From Mucidula mucida (Eukaryota; Basidiomycota; Agaricomycetes; Agaricales; Physalacriaceae), in assembly GCA_015501055.1 (NCBI GenBank), contig JADNYV010000017.1, positions 186,001-250,000 on the forward strand: DNA of 64,000 nt. The letters run 5' to 3'. Position 1 is the stretch's first letter; each line of letters starts with the position of its first letter. Shown here piece by piece: positions 1 through 12,877 of this stretch. Both the position numbers and the translations under genes were made by a program. Below the pieces are notes generated by a model. The model made no database searches and was not told the origin of the DNA. It saw nothing but the letters and a program-made list of their open reading frames with translations.

Positions 1-374
1 CGAGTTCGTGATAAAGATATGGAGGATATTTTGGCCAATTGAAGAATGACTGTGGATCAGAGATATACTCCTTGGCAGTTCATATCAGTCTGTGAAACAT
101 ACATATAGTCATCGTCGAATTTGGAAGAGAAGCCTGGAGACATACAGACTGTTGTGTGCTTCGAAGCCACCATGGACATCCATTGCACGTTTCTGGACAG
201 CCTCATAGTCCAACGTGTCGCCGAAATGATGCATTGTCACTGGCATATCAGGGTCCTGCGCTTGCCTCTCAAGGCCTTGCAGTTCGTGGCGTTTGAGCTA
301 AGGATGCGCATGAAAAATCCGAAAATCGCCTTAGGTTAGGCGTACGAGAAAGAGATTCATCGCCTCCAGTTCAG
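1..374. other. Window edge without a supported gene
   Basis: No reading frame here can be tied to a family. A short open stretch on the minus strand around 130-215 could be an exon of a gene running off the left edge, but I see no start, stop or domain that fixes it. The region otherwise lies just downstream of the Lys-rich gene that ends at 375. Confidence 0.3.
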
Positions 375-1219
375 TTACGCGCCGTCCAGGCGGAACGCAA
401 AGTTGTCGGGCAGAGAGCTAGCAGAGCTCACAGAGGGCGGAGTATAAGTATCCGGGCCTTGTTCGTATGTAGGCAAGAAATATTTCAGGCATTTGATCAA
501 GCCCTTGTCATAATCACTGGCGGCGATCCGTTGCTTCCTGCGCTCCTCGGCGTTGCTCGAGGTGATGGTCGCAGACGAAGGAATCCGCATCTCCGTGGGT
601 CTGACCAGCACTATAAAATCAACTCAGTCAACGGTACCAAGCCAGATAGAAACCGTACGGCGTTTCTGGTACTGCTCCGTGCTTCCTTGTAGCAAATTCT
701 TCAACATCAGTGACAGAATAGAGGTGTGTCATATGAGGAGCTCCAGTGGTCGTGGGTTTAACAATCTTCTGGTACGGAAGAGTATTCATTTCAGTGTCGT
801 TCAGGTTATATTTCGTCTTCGCTGTATGATGAACATCATGACATCAGAATCAACTCGATCAAGAATCATAGAAATGGGACTTACCTTCGCCTTTATTGAT
901 TGTCTGGGATCTATAGGTCAGAGCATGCTCATGGTTAGGAGACTATACGAACTTTCGTATTGTTTGGGAAAGTGAAGTCCCGGATCGCTGTCCATGGGAC
1001 CAAGGAGTCTTTAAACGCTTTCTTCTTTGCTGCAGCGGCCTTCTTTGCCTTGGCTTCAGCCTCCTTCTCTTCCTTCTTCACCTTCGCTTCAGCTGCTTTC
1101 TGTTCCTTCTTCGCCTTTGCTTCAGCCTTTTCTTCCTCGCTCTTCCGTTGCTTCTTTCTTGGAGAACTACTAGAAGCAATGGGCGGTGTCCTTAACCGCC
1201 CTCGCTTTTTAGGAGCCAT
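375..1219 (-). CDS. Hypothetical protein with Lys/Ala/Glu-rich charged N-terminus
   Basis: I do not recognise a named family. The ATG is at 1219 and the TAA at 375. The first exon encodes basic clusters near residues 3-7 and 21-25 that look like nuclear localisation signals. A long run of alternating Lys, Ala and Glu follows (about residues 27-70) and should form a charged helix or coiled coil. The next segments, around 890-930 and 640-810, carry a compact part with the motif TLPYQK and an acidic VTDVEEF stretch. A last exon of about 75 residues from about 609 contains NAEERRKQR and ends in FAFRLDGA. The join near 625-665 only keeps frame with a 43-base intron starting GTTTCT, so that junction is less sure. 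The layout (basic tail plus small C-terminal domain) suggests a nucleic-acid or chromatin-associated protein, but this is inference only. It is followed on the same strand by DUS3 with a 115-base gap. Confidence 0.6.
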
Positions 1220-1334
1220 TTCGCAGCTGCGGTATGGTTAGTTCTGGGGAACAGTAACCGTGGGATCGGAGACGAATAGTAGCATGAGTCTAGCCAGATC
1301 AAGTTTAATGACAAAACATTGAATTGCTTCTGCT

Positions 1335-3840
1335 CTAACCCTGGCTCTCATAAGCATTACTCTTATGCTTGGGCGTAAAACTCCACGCCTCATGAGCAGG
1401 TCCCAGGAACATCTCCGATATCTTGACCCAATCTTGGCTCTGGTCGCTCGCTAACAACGATTCTAAACGCGCGTAAATACTGTCAGAACAATCGCAGATA
1501 CAGCATAGGATGCTCACCAAGTTCATTGCGACCGCGGAAAGCGGGCGCTCGGTCGTTGATCCTCCCAGGGAGACTTTCCAAAAGCCCGATGGGCACATAC
1601 CGATACTGGAATGAAAGCGCCTCGCACAGATACCTCCGCGTTGCATTGACACCAGCCGTATCTGTGCCAAAGTGGCTTAGGCCGAACTCGGAATACTGTG
1701 GATGCTGTGTGAGATAGATTGAGAGCTCTTGGCGACGAACCTGTCTTATTAATTCCAGACGCTCGCGCGCGCTGATGTCCCACTCCGCCTCTCCTTGATT
1801 TCAGTGAATATCCATGGCTTATGAGAGCTCCTCGCGCGACCATGACGCCGTCGACGCCATACTTTCTATAGCGCCCCAGTAGTCCTCGGATGAGAAACAG
1901 TCTCCACCACCAAATATAGGGATAGGTGCGACTGATAAGTTGCTGCATCAATATCAATACTCATTGCACAAAACATGAACTACGATCCTCCTCTTGCTCC
2001 CGGCACGTACGGCCTCACACATTGTTTGACATATCCCAGTCGGCAAGTTTCGTGTAACGTTGTTGGCGAGTGCGTCCGTGGAGCTAATAAAGTAGTCGTC
2101 AAGTTCATGACAACGAGAAGTCGAATACACACAGTGACACAGGATGCGCCCCATTCCGGCGCCAGGCGCGGCATAAGTTTGTGACCGTATTCTTCCCATC
2201 CTTCACCCCCGTGCGCAACTTGACCGTAACAGGAATGTCACCGAGGGCCTTGTTCATGCCCACGATGATGCGCCCTAGTTTGCCTGGTGCATCGAGCACT
2301 ATATAAACGTGTTAGCCATTAGCCTGTCGAGACACCAAGATACCTCACACGCAGACCCACTCCCTGACTTGAACACCAAGTCAATAGGGCACCCGCAATT
2401 TATGTCAACAAAGTCAACGTTACTTCCAATCTCCTTGGCTATCACTTCTGCCGTGGGAACAAGCGTATTGGGCTTGTTTCCTGCGACTTGGACGCCAAAG
2501 GTGCGTTCCGAGGGATGACGCCGGACAAGAGACCATTCTTCCTTGGAACCTTGTAGGAAAGACGTAGCGAGGCCCACTGTCATTCAAAGTCAGCAGTAGC
2601 GACAGCTCAGTGGGCAGTGTAAACCCACTCTCGCCACAGGTGATGTCTGCGCCCAAGGTGACGCACAAGCGGCGGAATGGCTGGTCATAATCAATCGACT
2701 GATAATGGGTAGATAAAGCGACCTACCAAGTTGCCCACAGTGGTGAGAGGCGCAAGATCTATAACATTCGTTGGCTATACGGAGACATGGAAGTGAATAC
2801 TTACAGGTCTTTCCAGACCAATGTAGCCGCTTCTTCTCGCTGAATCGTCCGGGCACATCCGGGGTGTCAATTTGCGCCAAAGGTGAGGCCTCTCCTGTGC
2901 GCTTTTCAATCGTAGTTTCGGTTGCATCGACGTCCATTTCTGATGCTGCCAGAGCTTTGCGAGCCTCGATAGCTTTTCTCTCCGCTTCTTCCGCCGCCCG
3001 CTGCTCTTCTTGGAATGCATCAGAGACTGGGAACGGATACTATCGTACACGTTCATCATTGTAAGTACTCCAAGTACACAAAAATTCGCGCGTACATACC
3101 TTTTTAGACCTCAAGAGCTTTTGAACTTCTGCACCAACAAAGTTGACCTCTTTGGCGCTTATAGCGGTGTTTGCCTTCTTGTCCTCGTCGGTCAAGAGCT
3201 CAACAGAGCCATCATCGGTTTTCCGGACATGACTCCGTAGAAAACGACATTTATATCCAAAGTTGCAAGTACCAGTCTCAGCAAACAGAGGACAGATTGA
3301 TTCAGGAGACAATTCGTCAGAGGGAGGAGCAGAGTCGGGCAAGAAGGGAGGGTCGTCTTGTATTTCGGAGACTCGGGGAATACGGAGATCGGACGGTTTA
3401 GCTTCAAGATAGGACTTGATGTCGTGGTTGAAGCGACACTGACTGCGAAAAGACCGTGTAAAATGTAAATTAGTGACAACGACATGACACTCACTCGGGC
3501 CCAAATTCACAAACTGAACCACTGGCAATTTTCCAGCACAAATCAAGGTCATCTCGTATTTTGCCGAAACGTCTCCCTTTGTTTTGGCCTCTCTGTGCTT
3601 TCTTTTCTTCCTTGGACATTTTCTTGCGGCCACCACCATTCGAGCGCACGTCCTCTCCTAGGCGCGATACACCAGCAGTACGCGACATTCCTCCTTCGGC
3701 AGCATCATCATCGGGAATACTGCTCGGGGCTATTGAGGAGGAGAGTAGAAACCTTGGCGATGTTATTGCCGAAGTCAAGTGTTCATAAGATCAACGTACT
3801 CTGCCTTAATTGGCGCAGTACCTGCTGGAAAGGTGGACAT
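1335..3840 (-). CDS. DUS3: tRNA-dihydrouridine(47) synthase, Dus3 type
   Basis: Flavoenzyme that reduces uridine 47 in the variable loop of cytoplasmic tRNAs, using FMN and NAD(P)H. The ATG at 3840 begins [14 protein letters not shown], and the first intron follows at once. The N-terminal third holds two CCCH zinc fingers typical of Dus3 and absent from other Dus enzymes: one around 3430-3560 ([16 protein letters not shown]) and one near 3270 ([16 protein letters not shown]). The TIM-barrel follows, with the FMN-site motif [13 protein letters not shown] near 2390, which contains the expected catalytic Cys. Next come [12 protein letters not shown] near 2220 and [13 protein letters not shown] near 1850. 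The C-terminus, [15 protein letters not shown] to NAYESQG, matches the family end. At least eight short introns interrupt the gene, so the frame changes along it, but every expected block is present in order. I see no sign of decay. It sits 180 bases downstream of the AP-3 delta stop, on the same strand. Confidence 0.93.
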
Positions 3841-4020
3841 GTAGTTGGTAGTATAAATTCAAGTATTTCGGATTTTTTTGATCGGACACGACACGTGAAT
3901 CGTCATCCAGAAAAGATCAGATCATCATTCCGTCCTCAAGCATTGTTGAAGCAATCTTCAAGAGCAAGACGGAACGATTAGGCCCCGAAAAGTATATTGG
4001 GGCCATCCAAGTACGTAGCA

Positions 4021-7000
4021 TTACACAGGCTGCGCTCGCTTCTTCTTCCCCGTCCCCGTCTTCTTCTTCGATCTTACCTTTATCGCTGTAGGTGTAGCTG
4101 TCCGCTCATCACTGTCCGGCACGTCATACGCAGGGAACGACGCCATATGAACCGGTGTCGAACTACCCGAAGGCCGTGGGCTCGGTGTTGTTGGTAGGGG
4201 AGGTAGTACCGCTCCTTCTGGCATTTCTCCGTCCTTGTCAATTATAAATGGCTCGGACGAAACTTCGGGTACATCACGCAAACTGGGCATTGGAGGTTCC
4301 AAAGGTTCTTGAAAATACGGATGAATGTCAAGGATGAAACCGAGAGACATGATCAAGACGAACCTGGAATCCACGGTAGCCCCTCCAGGCGAACGACAGG
4401 GATAGAGTCTAAATCGTCAACGTCGACGACTCCGACATTCCCTAACTGCTTATTATCCATGATGTAGTATGGGTCATCCTTCAGTCGTGCTAGCCGTTCC
4501 GCCTTGGCCTTGCGAACGGAATATAAGACCAGACAATTGAAATGACGAAGGAATTTTCACGGACCTGCTCCCGCGCTATACGCTGTTCAACAGTCTCTGA
4601 TTCCTCAGGTGTAAGCACATCCTCATGCAACAACTCCCCTTCCGTGCCCTTCTTCTCCTTCCTTTTGTGCTTGGACTTCACCCCATTCGTCTCCTTGCCC
4701 TTGCCCTTCTTGCCCTTCTTCACCTCGATCACATCTGGCTTTGGTGGAGGTACAAACCATGTGTCGAGATCAAGGCTTTCTGGCACTGGTACGCTGCCTT
4801 GTGCTTGCACGCTGACAGGGTTCAGCTGGTAGGCACTGAACAACGGCTGAATTAGGTAGAGGCTTTTGGGGAAACGTATTTCGGGTGCAGGATCCAAAGA
4901 AGAGCTGGCCTCTCCAAAGCTATTGTCGTGTAGTTGCGGCCGGTGCGCATTCAGATCCGCTTGAATAAATAAGAAGAGTTGAAGGGCGTTCGCTGCCTAG
5001 AAATGGATTAGAATTGGTCATTATTCATGTTGCATGAGAAGGATGACTTGCCCGTTCCTGAACCTCGAGATGGGGACTGTGAACGAAGAGCTCCAGCTGG
5101 TTGAGCGCCATATCGACCACGTTTTTAACCTGTGGTAAATCATCGTCTGTCCATTGCTGGGCAATCTCAGTGGCCCAGTATCCAAACACCTTCATCCCAG
5201 CCGTTATGTATACAGCAGTTGTCTCATACGATAACCGAGCAACTTCGGGTTTCAACAGATGCGGTAACAGTTTCTGAGGATCTGTGAGTTCACTAGATGG
5301 AATCTATGTCAGATCCCAAACACATGGATTAATTTTATATTCTACGAACCTGCAATATTCCCCGCAGATCCACGCAGCTGCCCAGAGCACCTCTGGACAT
5401 CCCTCGTCGTCCTGCGCATTTTGCAGAATTGACTCATCAAGCAGCAGTGCGCTCATCAGTCTGACAGCATACCGCCTCGCCGCCCGAACACGCCCTACAA
5501 CGTCGACCAACTGGTCGCGAATTTGAGCCCCGATATCGACCTTCGCGACATGCGCCAGATCGACCAATACCGAGAGATACCACTCAAAGTTGGTGACATT
5601 GTCGTAGGTGTCTTGTGAGCACATGGCAAGGATTCTCTGCGACAGTACAAGGCGGTAAGACTGAGACTGTGAGGCGGGAACACCAATCTTGGCGTCTGTA
5701 GAAGGAATTAGATGCTGAGAGAGCGATTGTACTGCGCTAGGCATCGTCGATGAGTCTTCAGTGACCAAATGCGCTAAAACTTGTTGAACGATCGACTGTA
5801 GATTTTGTCGGTTGACCTAAACGTAGTGAGTTCCCAGTGAAATGCGTAACAGAAGGACAATCACCATGGCAGTGACAAGATCTAAGGCACGCATTCGAAT
5901 ACTGATGTCCTGGTCACTAACGCTGGCAAGAATGGTATCCTGGTACTCGGCGACGAGGTGAGGATGGGAGGGAACAATTTTGACCATGGCGAGGAGGGCG
6001 ATGTACTTCACTTTTTGATCACTTGCATTAATGAAATCGTAGCGAATCGAAGAAGAAGGAACATACAATTTTGGTCCGTATCTTGAATGAAGTTAGCAAG
6101 TTTGGAGACACATGTGCGCGCCAAAGCATCTCCATCCGAGCCTCGAAGCATGCCACCAATAATACAGGTATGCACGCACTCATACAAGAGTGAGATGGCA
6201 GACGTCGTTGATATTAGATCGGTGATTGGAGGTTGCAGTTTCTTGACGAGGCGCGGTTCGTGAGGTGACAAGGAACCAAACTAAGTGCGGTTAGACGCAG
6301 AGGGACGCGACGTCAAATAATTTCTTGCCAGTTTGATGATCTTTATGAGCATCCAATTGTTCGTCGAGGTAGTCATGAGATGGAAAAGTGCTGGAGCCAA
6401 AGGGAGATAGTCTTGAGGGTTACGCCTTGCAAGTTCACATAGTATGTTAACAGTGGCGGCAACAACACCTGCGCTGGGACATCAAGAAGTTGTAGAGTGA
6501 GGATAGTATTGAACAGACTAGGGTCAGAGTCCTCCAATCGCTCTTCCAGACGCGATACACCTTGGGGCACAATATCTGGATATTTAGACATGGTCTTGTA
6601 TAACGCGGCGACGGCACGCTTCCTGATATACGGACGCGAATGATTGAGCATTTTGATGAGTTCCGGGGCGAGATCTCTGCCCAGGTCGGGCGTCACGATA
6701 TGCGAGATGCCGTTCAGTGTAACTGCAATGTCTGCGGGCGTCGAAGTCAGATCCTTGATGGCCAAGTCAGGCGGCGCTGAATAGTAGATACTAAACGCGC
6801 ACCTTTTTCAACAGATTCGTCGTCAGCATCAGAACATCCGTCTCTTGGTCAAACGATTGTACCGCCGCTAGGTAGCCGACACTCTTCAGGTGGAATTTGG
6901 ACGATGACATGACTTCTACGACGTTGAACGATGCCCAGGTCATGTCGTAACCTAACATGTCTAGCTAGATGGGAAACTTGAATATTCCGTCAGACTAAGA

Positions 7001-7172
7001 GAAATATAGGGCGCACGTAAGTTAGCTTGAGGATAGCTCCCGCCTTGAGCTCCATGTCATCACTCTTGACCTCCCGGCGAATCTCGTCGACGGCCTTGGC
7101 TATGAATTTAGCTTCGTCGGCCTTGTTGGCGCGCAAGCCGCGGATGAGGTCCTGGAGCGTCCGCTCCCACAT
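4021..7172 (-). CDS. APL5: AP-3 complex subunit delta (large adaptin)
   Basis: Large subunit of the AP-3 clathrin-adaptor-like coat, which carries cargo from Golgi/endosomes straight to the vacuole. The ATG at 7172 gives MWERTLQDLIRGLRANK, the standard AP-3 delta N-terminus. It is followed by adaptin/HEAT segments: DDMELKAGAILKLTYLDMLG, YDMTWASFNVVEVMSSSKFHLKS, and further helices through 6765-5030. The second half has the long Lys-rich hinge of this subunit (KKGKKGKGKE near 4690, KHKRKEKKG near 4660). The protein ends with a Pro/Ser-rich stretch and a basic tail, KKKTGTGKKKRAQPV, stopping at 4021. Introns number at least ten. From the span, the product is roughly 800-850 residues, somewhat shorter than animal delta. 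It shares a 0.8 kb upstream region with a divergent WD40 gene. The family assignment is firm; the exact exon ends are not all fixed. Confidence 0.92.
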
Positions 7173-7994
7173 GAATAACCGATGATGATAGTTCGGAGGT
7201 AAGGTGTGTTGAGCGATCACTTCGTCAACGACGTGTTAACTGTTCAGAATACATTTCCATGGTCCCTAACGCTACTCGACATACATGCGAGTACTAGTAT
7301 CAAACATTACAAATCTAGTATGTAGGCAGGGAAGCTAGTGATATCCTTATAATGATGGAGTCCAACGTATTGAGGGTTCTTACTATCCTTGCAACTAGCA
7401 AGAACCTCAATGTCGAAGGTAACATTACTGTTTGAGACGGCAGCCATGGGTCAAGAAATCGGACTCGCTAATCAACGCAGTGGACACCAAGAGGCAACGA
7501 AGGTGTGAAAGTAGTCATCTGGGGCGCCGCGGGTACCGCGAGTTGACCGCGAGCAAGATATCTGACATGAGAATGGCCTCAGGCTGAAGCGCTGGAGTGC
7601 AAGCTCAAAATGAGGTGGAGATGGAGAGTTAGGCAGAATTCGTGATGGCATCCAGGAGATTTCTCGTGTACATTGTAGGACGGTGATAGCGATACGGAAA
7701 TATGCAGGTGCTTGAGTGTGAGCAGAGAGAAGTAGTCACATCAGTAACAGTAAATGTAACAGGCGCGGCTTCCGCCGGCTAAGATTTTTGTTGATCTCTG
7801 ACCCTCTCCCCGGTCGCGTCTTCCTCGCGTTCGACTTTGAGCGCCGACCGAGGGCTAGTCACAGAAGGCTCTCAAGTAGACTTCTAGCCTTACGGTGCCA
7901 ATTTCGAGGCGAGACTCGCCTATTAGGTGGGCAGTTGGTCGCCTCCGCTTTCTGAAAATAGACTCTTCCAACTCCGAGCTACAGCTCGGTTCAC
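7173..7994. promoter_or_regulatory. Shared upstream region of divergent AP-3 delta and WD40 genes
   Basis: The two genes are transcribed outward from this 0.8 kb. No coding frame of note is present and I could not single out a convincing TATA element or factor site. It presumably holds both promoters and 5' untranslated regions. Confidence 0.4.
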
Positions 7995-10040
7995 ATGTCT
8001 GCCTGCATGATTGCACCTTCTTCTATGACTACAGAAACTCGAGAACTCAGCTCTAGTCATTCCGAACACCAACCGGAGTACGAGATAGCAGATCACTATG
8101 AACTCACGCCACAAACATTGGATCATTGTGTAGTGGTCCAGAATATTCCCCCCGGCGCCTCATGTCAAGATGTGTACGCTGCTCTTTCAGCGAAGCGTTT
8201 TGAATATCCGAAGTACTGTTCATCCCCACGTACTTGTCGATATGTGTTCTCACATACTAATGAACCAGAATTCAGAAGATCGTTCTATTTCGCCAGAAGA
8301 CAAAGATGGCATTAGTTATCTGCTCCCGACCTGGAGTATCCCGAACTATGACTTCTATCCTTGACGGCATTTGCACGGTTTCAATTGGATCCAGAAAACT
8401 GAGAGTCAGAGCGCTTAGCCTTGACGCCTTGCCAGAACCCATCACGATGCTGCATCAAGCTCCAGGCCAAGAGGTTTCGACGAAAGTTGTGTCTGATGAA
8501 TTGCAGAGGGAATTTGTTTATGTCGCGTCCTCCGAAGATGATTCTGACGATGCATCCGACATCACGCCGCCTCTGCCGACCAGGCGGAGCGCGTCAGACC
8601 GCCCTAGGTCTCTGTCTCTTGAAAATGTAGCCTCCACATCGACCACCGAGCCCGTTGATGTATCTAGTTCCGACGGCTCAGAGTCAGATGAAGCGGAAAT
8701 TATCTCACCTCCAGGACTTTTGTCAAGTACTCTGGGGCGAGGGACTCGAGCGGAGCAACAAAATCAACGACAGACTACTAACTCCTTCGGCCACGCCCAT
8801 CGCCCCAATTCCCGCACCGCTGCGTCGAATAGTAATGAGGAGAAAAGGGTTATCGTTGACACCACACCAAACCTTCCGCGAGCACCTCATAACCGTGCTC
8901 GACGGGTCTTGATACCGGTCTCTGCGGACCTGCCCATTGTGACGGTCAGCATGCGTGCGGACATACAATTTTTTCACCGAAAAGCGAGGTCAGATGCAAC
9001 ATCATGTCCTCTAAACGCTTCTAAAATCTCATGCCACATCAAGACATCGGATTTCTAAATACGCCCTTCCTTCTCAAGACAATGCCCACGTCCATGATGC
9101 CTGCGTGATTGGCGGCGACACGGTCGTCATTGTGTACGGACGAGGACCGCACCAGGTCTCCCTCGTCCCCATTCTAAAGGTTACACCTATCTACCCGTTC
9201 GCATTTTTTTCGCACCGTTTTGACGGAGCGCGCAGGATCAAGCACCGATAGTGCACAACGTGGACCATCGGCCGCACCAACGAGCGTCCGAGACGCACAC
9301 CCAACGCCTTTTGATCACCTCCGGTTTTCAGCCGGATTCTTTCATTACAGCAGGCCAGGATAGGTCTATTAGGGAGTGGCAAAGGGTCGTGACACTGTCA
9401 CTCGTATCGCTTGCAGATCTCCAGAATGGCCTCGGCACTCGCCGAGGGGTCGCGAATTAATTGTAGCCTTGGGGCACACCATCAAGGTTATCGATGTCGA
9501 TCATCTTCACGCGATCCCTGTGGGTGGTCAATTGAACTCCCTGGCTCATCAGATTCATGTGAACCAAACGCACAACTCGGTCTGCATATTCGAGGTACGC
9601 GGATGTCCTAACTATTTCGATCACCTCACAAGGTTTACAAGGTTGACCACCTTGATAAGCAAATGGTTGTCTACGACACTCGTCACGGTTTCAATCGTGC
9701 GCCAGATGTGGAGTTTGGATATCGCCACACTGGACGAAAATTATCATCGTACGCGAGAGGAGGAAATGTGCATTCCCTTTTCGTGAAAGGATATCCTGAT
9801 GGAAAGATCTTACTTTGGGACTTTCGAAACGCAAAAGTACGTGTGGTACGCGCGTCTGTTTAATTTCCAGGTAGCTCATTCTCCTTGAAGCGCCCTGTGG
9901 TCCAATGTGAGACGCAAATTTCGGTCCCAGTGATGCATACCGCATTTTGGCAATGTGATAGCGTCGGGCTCAGTATTGCAGCATTTGGTAGCGCTCACCT
10001 ATCTTTCTTCGATGGTGATATGAAATTATTGGAGGATTGA
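7995..10040 (+). CDS. WD40-repeat protein, conserved in mushrooms, exon model uncertain
   Basis: A long plus-strand gene whose C-terminal half reads as WD40 repeats. Visible pieces are GRGPHQVSLVPI near 9150, SFITAGQDRSIREW near 9340-9380, ELIVALGHTIKVIDVDHL near 9460, QMVVYDTRHGFNRAPDVEFGYR near 9660, and GYPDGKILLWDFRNAKV near 9790. A last strand pair ends at the TGA at 10038-10040. The N-terminal part starts at the ATG at 7995 and includes HCVVVQNIPPGASCQDVYAALS, reminiscent of the start of an RRM-like fold. A Ser/Asp-rich, probably disordered middle follows (about 8500-8880, with SSEDDSDD and SSDGSESDE). Joins near 8220-8310, 9050-9070 and 9210-9440 are not fully resolved. WD40 proteins are scaffolds; nothing here shows the partner. 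The 5' half could be a separate small gene, but I favour one gene because the disordered middle runs straight into the repeats. Confidence 0.6.
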
Positions 10041-10164
10041 AAACGAGTGATGACTTGTCAATACGTTACTCTATTGACACAACGTGCGTTGAGATTTAAT
10101 CGATGTTATCAGTATTCGTAAAGAGTTCAGGTGCGCGCAGCCAATCATCAGATAGGATCTACTT

Positions 10165-12247
10165 TCACCAACCACCAAGCTCTACCGCGAATGCTACGGC
10201 CAGTTTAGAGAACTCCAACATGTGGTCGAAGCTAAATTCATCAGAGATGTCAATGCGGCTAGTAGTCCTGGATGAGTACGACATCTTCGACTTAAGAGAC
10301 TAACTCACTCATTACTGGAGTGGATGTTCTTATTGGAGTTCTCAAAAGTGCTCTCTTCAGGAGGATGAGAATATGTGTTAATGGAGAAACATGAGTCATA
10401 CCGATCGTGAACGCAGACGGATATCCTGCCTTGCCCCAAGACGCGCTAGATGAACAGATTAGACTACATCAGATTCTAACAGATGCCTCAACGTACTGGT
10501 CACTGCAGGCATATCCGCATTTCGTCTTGGATACAAGGTAAGCATGGTCAGGTGAGAAATATCTGGGAACGGTACCTCAACGTAAGGGATGTCAAGGTAA
10601 AGATCCACCAATTTCTTGTTGAACGCTGTCAAGCTGGTGATAGGTCAGTGATCAGAAAAAAATCAACGCAACGTGACACTTTACTCTTCGTCCACGAAAT
10701 CGGTGATGATGCCGACTTCTTCACGCGTCCCTTTCTGGATTAGAAGTGATCATTAGCGTACGACCTTGACGAGGAGGCATGGACGCATATACCTTGACCC
10801 AGGCGGTCATATCGAACTGTAAAAGAATTAGTACTCTCGAGCGTACTTGGGATGGTGTGAACAAACCTGGCTCATTGCGACGACGTCCACTGACCGAGAG
10901 GCATAGTCGCGAGCCACAGCCTGCGAGCCGAGAAGTCCGCCTTCCTGAGCAGACGTTAGAGCGTAGAAACAGCATCAAGGAACAGGTCTACTTCAGCAGA
11001 GTACCAGTGGAACTCCACGGTTCGTTCAGGGTGAAAATCGGCTGCAATCAGAGCGCGGTAGGCCTCGAGAATCGTAACGCTTCCAGAACCATCATCTATG
11101 CACTCGTCAGACAACCATTATTCGCAAAACATTCCGTCACTCACCATCGGCACCTGAAGAGAATATGAGAAGAACCGCTTAGAATACATTGACATCTGCA
11201 GATACTTACCAGGGGCGGCCAAGAATGGCCACAAGTTCGTACTGAGAAGAATCAACAAAACGAGGCGGTCGGAAAGAATGGTTCTCCTACCTGTCTTGAT
11301 GGGCCGAGATGATGATAACTTCTTCGCTTGCGGATGAACCGTTAATGCTCAACACCTTCACAGACATCAGGTTTGCATAAACACTAAAGTAACATGGCTT
11401 ACGATACTGTTCTGTCCCCATGAATGGGGGAATTCCGTGACACTGATGAGACCTTGCAGGGAGTCTGAAGCGTAATCCTTGGTGATCTACCACAGGAAAG
11501 TTCAGAACCGATAAAGATCCGTTAACATATGGAACGTACGTCCGCTATCTTCGAAAGAAGCCATTGCTGACTCTCTTTGCCTGTCTATAAATCATGGAAC
11601 TGTTGAATTCCGACGGTGACAGAAGGGCGGTAGACTTACGTCACTTCGGTAATCTGAAGGTAACATGTCAACGGGCTCAGTAAGAACAGCAAGAACACGC
11701 GAAACAGACACATACATCGGGTACGGAAACTGGAGAACTTTTCCAAATTCGCCTTGGGGCCTTGAGTAGAAAGCGTCTTGATGATTGGCTTTACTTTCTC
11801 AGTGGCGTTCGGAGATGGATAAGAGGCTGCGCGGCCCCCCGTTAGCAGCGTGAATTGAGAGAAGCTTTTGAACCAACTTTTCCCTTGGATCCGGCCAAGT
11901 GCGAAAGACTGCAAGTCCTGAGTATCCGTGCTGCGAGTCGGTGTCAATGGAGGATTGAGATAACTGATGAAGAGCATCACATGTCGAAGAATTTGGAGCC
12001 TTGGGCCTTTGCCTTGATCTGTGAAGACATGAGGAGTCAGTGTGCGAGAGAATCTATAGATCCGAACCTTGTCAAGTTCTGACATCCACACCGGGGGTTG
12101 TCCCTCCAATTGAACGAGGCGCTGGGCATTAAGGTCGAGGCTGAAACCAGGCTCGACTGTGTGATACTCGAAGGGCTCCTGCCCAATAAATACGGGCGAG
12201 GCAGTAGAGAGCGATGCAAGGAGGCAGAGAGCGGCGGCGGTCTTCAT
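10165..12247 (-). CDS. Secreted leucine aminopeptidase-like metalloprotease, M28E
   Basis: Zinc exopeptidase that removes N-terminal residues from peptides outside the cell. The ATG at 12247 starts a clear signal peptide ([16 protein letters not shown]). A propeptide comes next, then a conserved stretch around 11790-11720 ([11 protein letters not shown] to KFSSFRTR). Metal-site blocks typical of M28 follow in order: [10 protein letters not shown] near 11300, an [11 protein letters not shown] region with DYASRSV near 10900, QFDMTAW near 10810, and [12 protein letters not shown] near 10500. The His codon of the last block is split by an intron. The end reads [30 protein letters not shown] with TGA at 10165. 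All expected metal ligands I could place are present, so the enzyme should be active. It has at least ten short introns. It is divergent from mitochondrial uL11m with 133 bases between the start codons. Its 3' end faces that of the WD40 gene, 124 bases apart. Confidence 0.9.
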
Positions 12248-12380
12248 GGTGGTAGTAGGTAGTCAAGGGCGTCGCGAGCCTCAATACGTGTATCCGCCCG
12301 TTCAGGCGTCGTGACGTATTCGTCGCCCTCTCGATCAGCTGACTTCCCTTTCTGGCGATCCTTCTTGCCTTCAAACCACG
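12248..12380. promoter_or_regulatory. Compact bidirectional promoter, M28 peptidase / uL11m
   Basis: Only 133 bases separate the two divergent ATG codons (12247 minus, 12381 plus). Both promoters and leaders must lie here or overlap neighbouring coding sequence. I see no clear TATA box. Pairing a secreted protease with a mitochondrial ribosomal protein implies no shared function by itself. Confidence 0.5.
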
Positions 12381-12877
12381 ATGGCCGCTCAAGCCAAGGA
12401 TCAGTTCGTTGTATGGTTTTTTACTGTATTGCCTACTCATTGCAACATTTCTCACATTCTTCTATTCAGCGTCTCCTCATTGGTGCGGGAAAAGCCGCGC
12501 CAACACCTCCAGTCGGTCCTGCACTAGGCGCTCGTGGTGTCAAGTCTATGGACTTTTGCAAAGAGTTCAACGCCCGTACAGCCCACATAGCCCCTGGAAC
12601 ACCAATTCCAACCTCCATATACGTGCGCCCAGATCGCACCTTTTACTTTGTCACAAAAACCCCGGCCACCACGTACTTTCTGAAAAAGACGGCCGGCATC
12701 GAAATGGGCACCGGCAAGCCAGGTCATGTTTTCAACGGCACGGTCAGCCTCAAGCATATCTACGAGATCGCAAAAATAAAACACTCCGACGACCACATGA
12801 AACATCTTCCACTCGAGTCCATCGCAAGGATGGTAGTTGGTTCTGCAAAATCGTTGGGTGTCCGGGTTGTTCCATAG
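12381..12877 (+). CDS. MRPL19: Mitochondrial large-subunit ribosomal protein uL11m
   Basis: Component of the GTPase-associated centre of the mitochondrial large ribosomal subunit, where it binds 23S-type rRNA. Two exons (12381-12410 and 12470-12877) join to a 145-residue protein, close to the 141-142 residues of bacterial L11. It begins MAAQAKDQFVRLLIGAGKA. The N-terminal domain has the Pro-rich signature APTPPVGPALGARGV. The C-terminal RNA-binding domain runs from TKTPATTYFLKK to GSAKSLGVRVVP. The bacterial-like sequence (rather than the eukaryotic cytosolic L12 type) marks it as mitochondrial. The first exon is only ten codons, with GT donor and CAG acceptor in phase 0. There is no long presequence, which is common for this family. 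Confidence 0.95.
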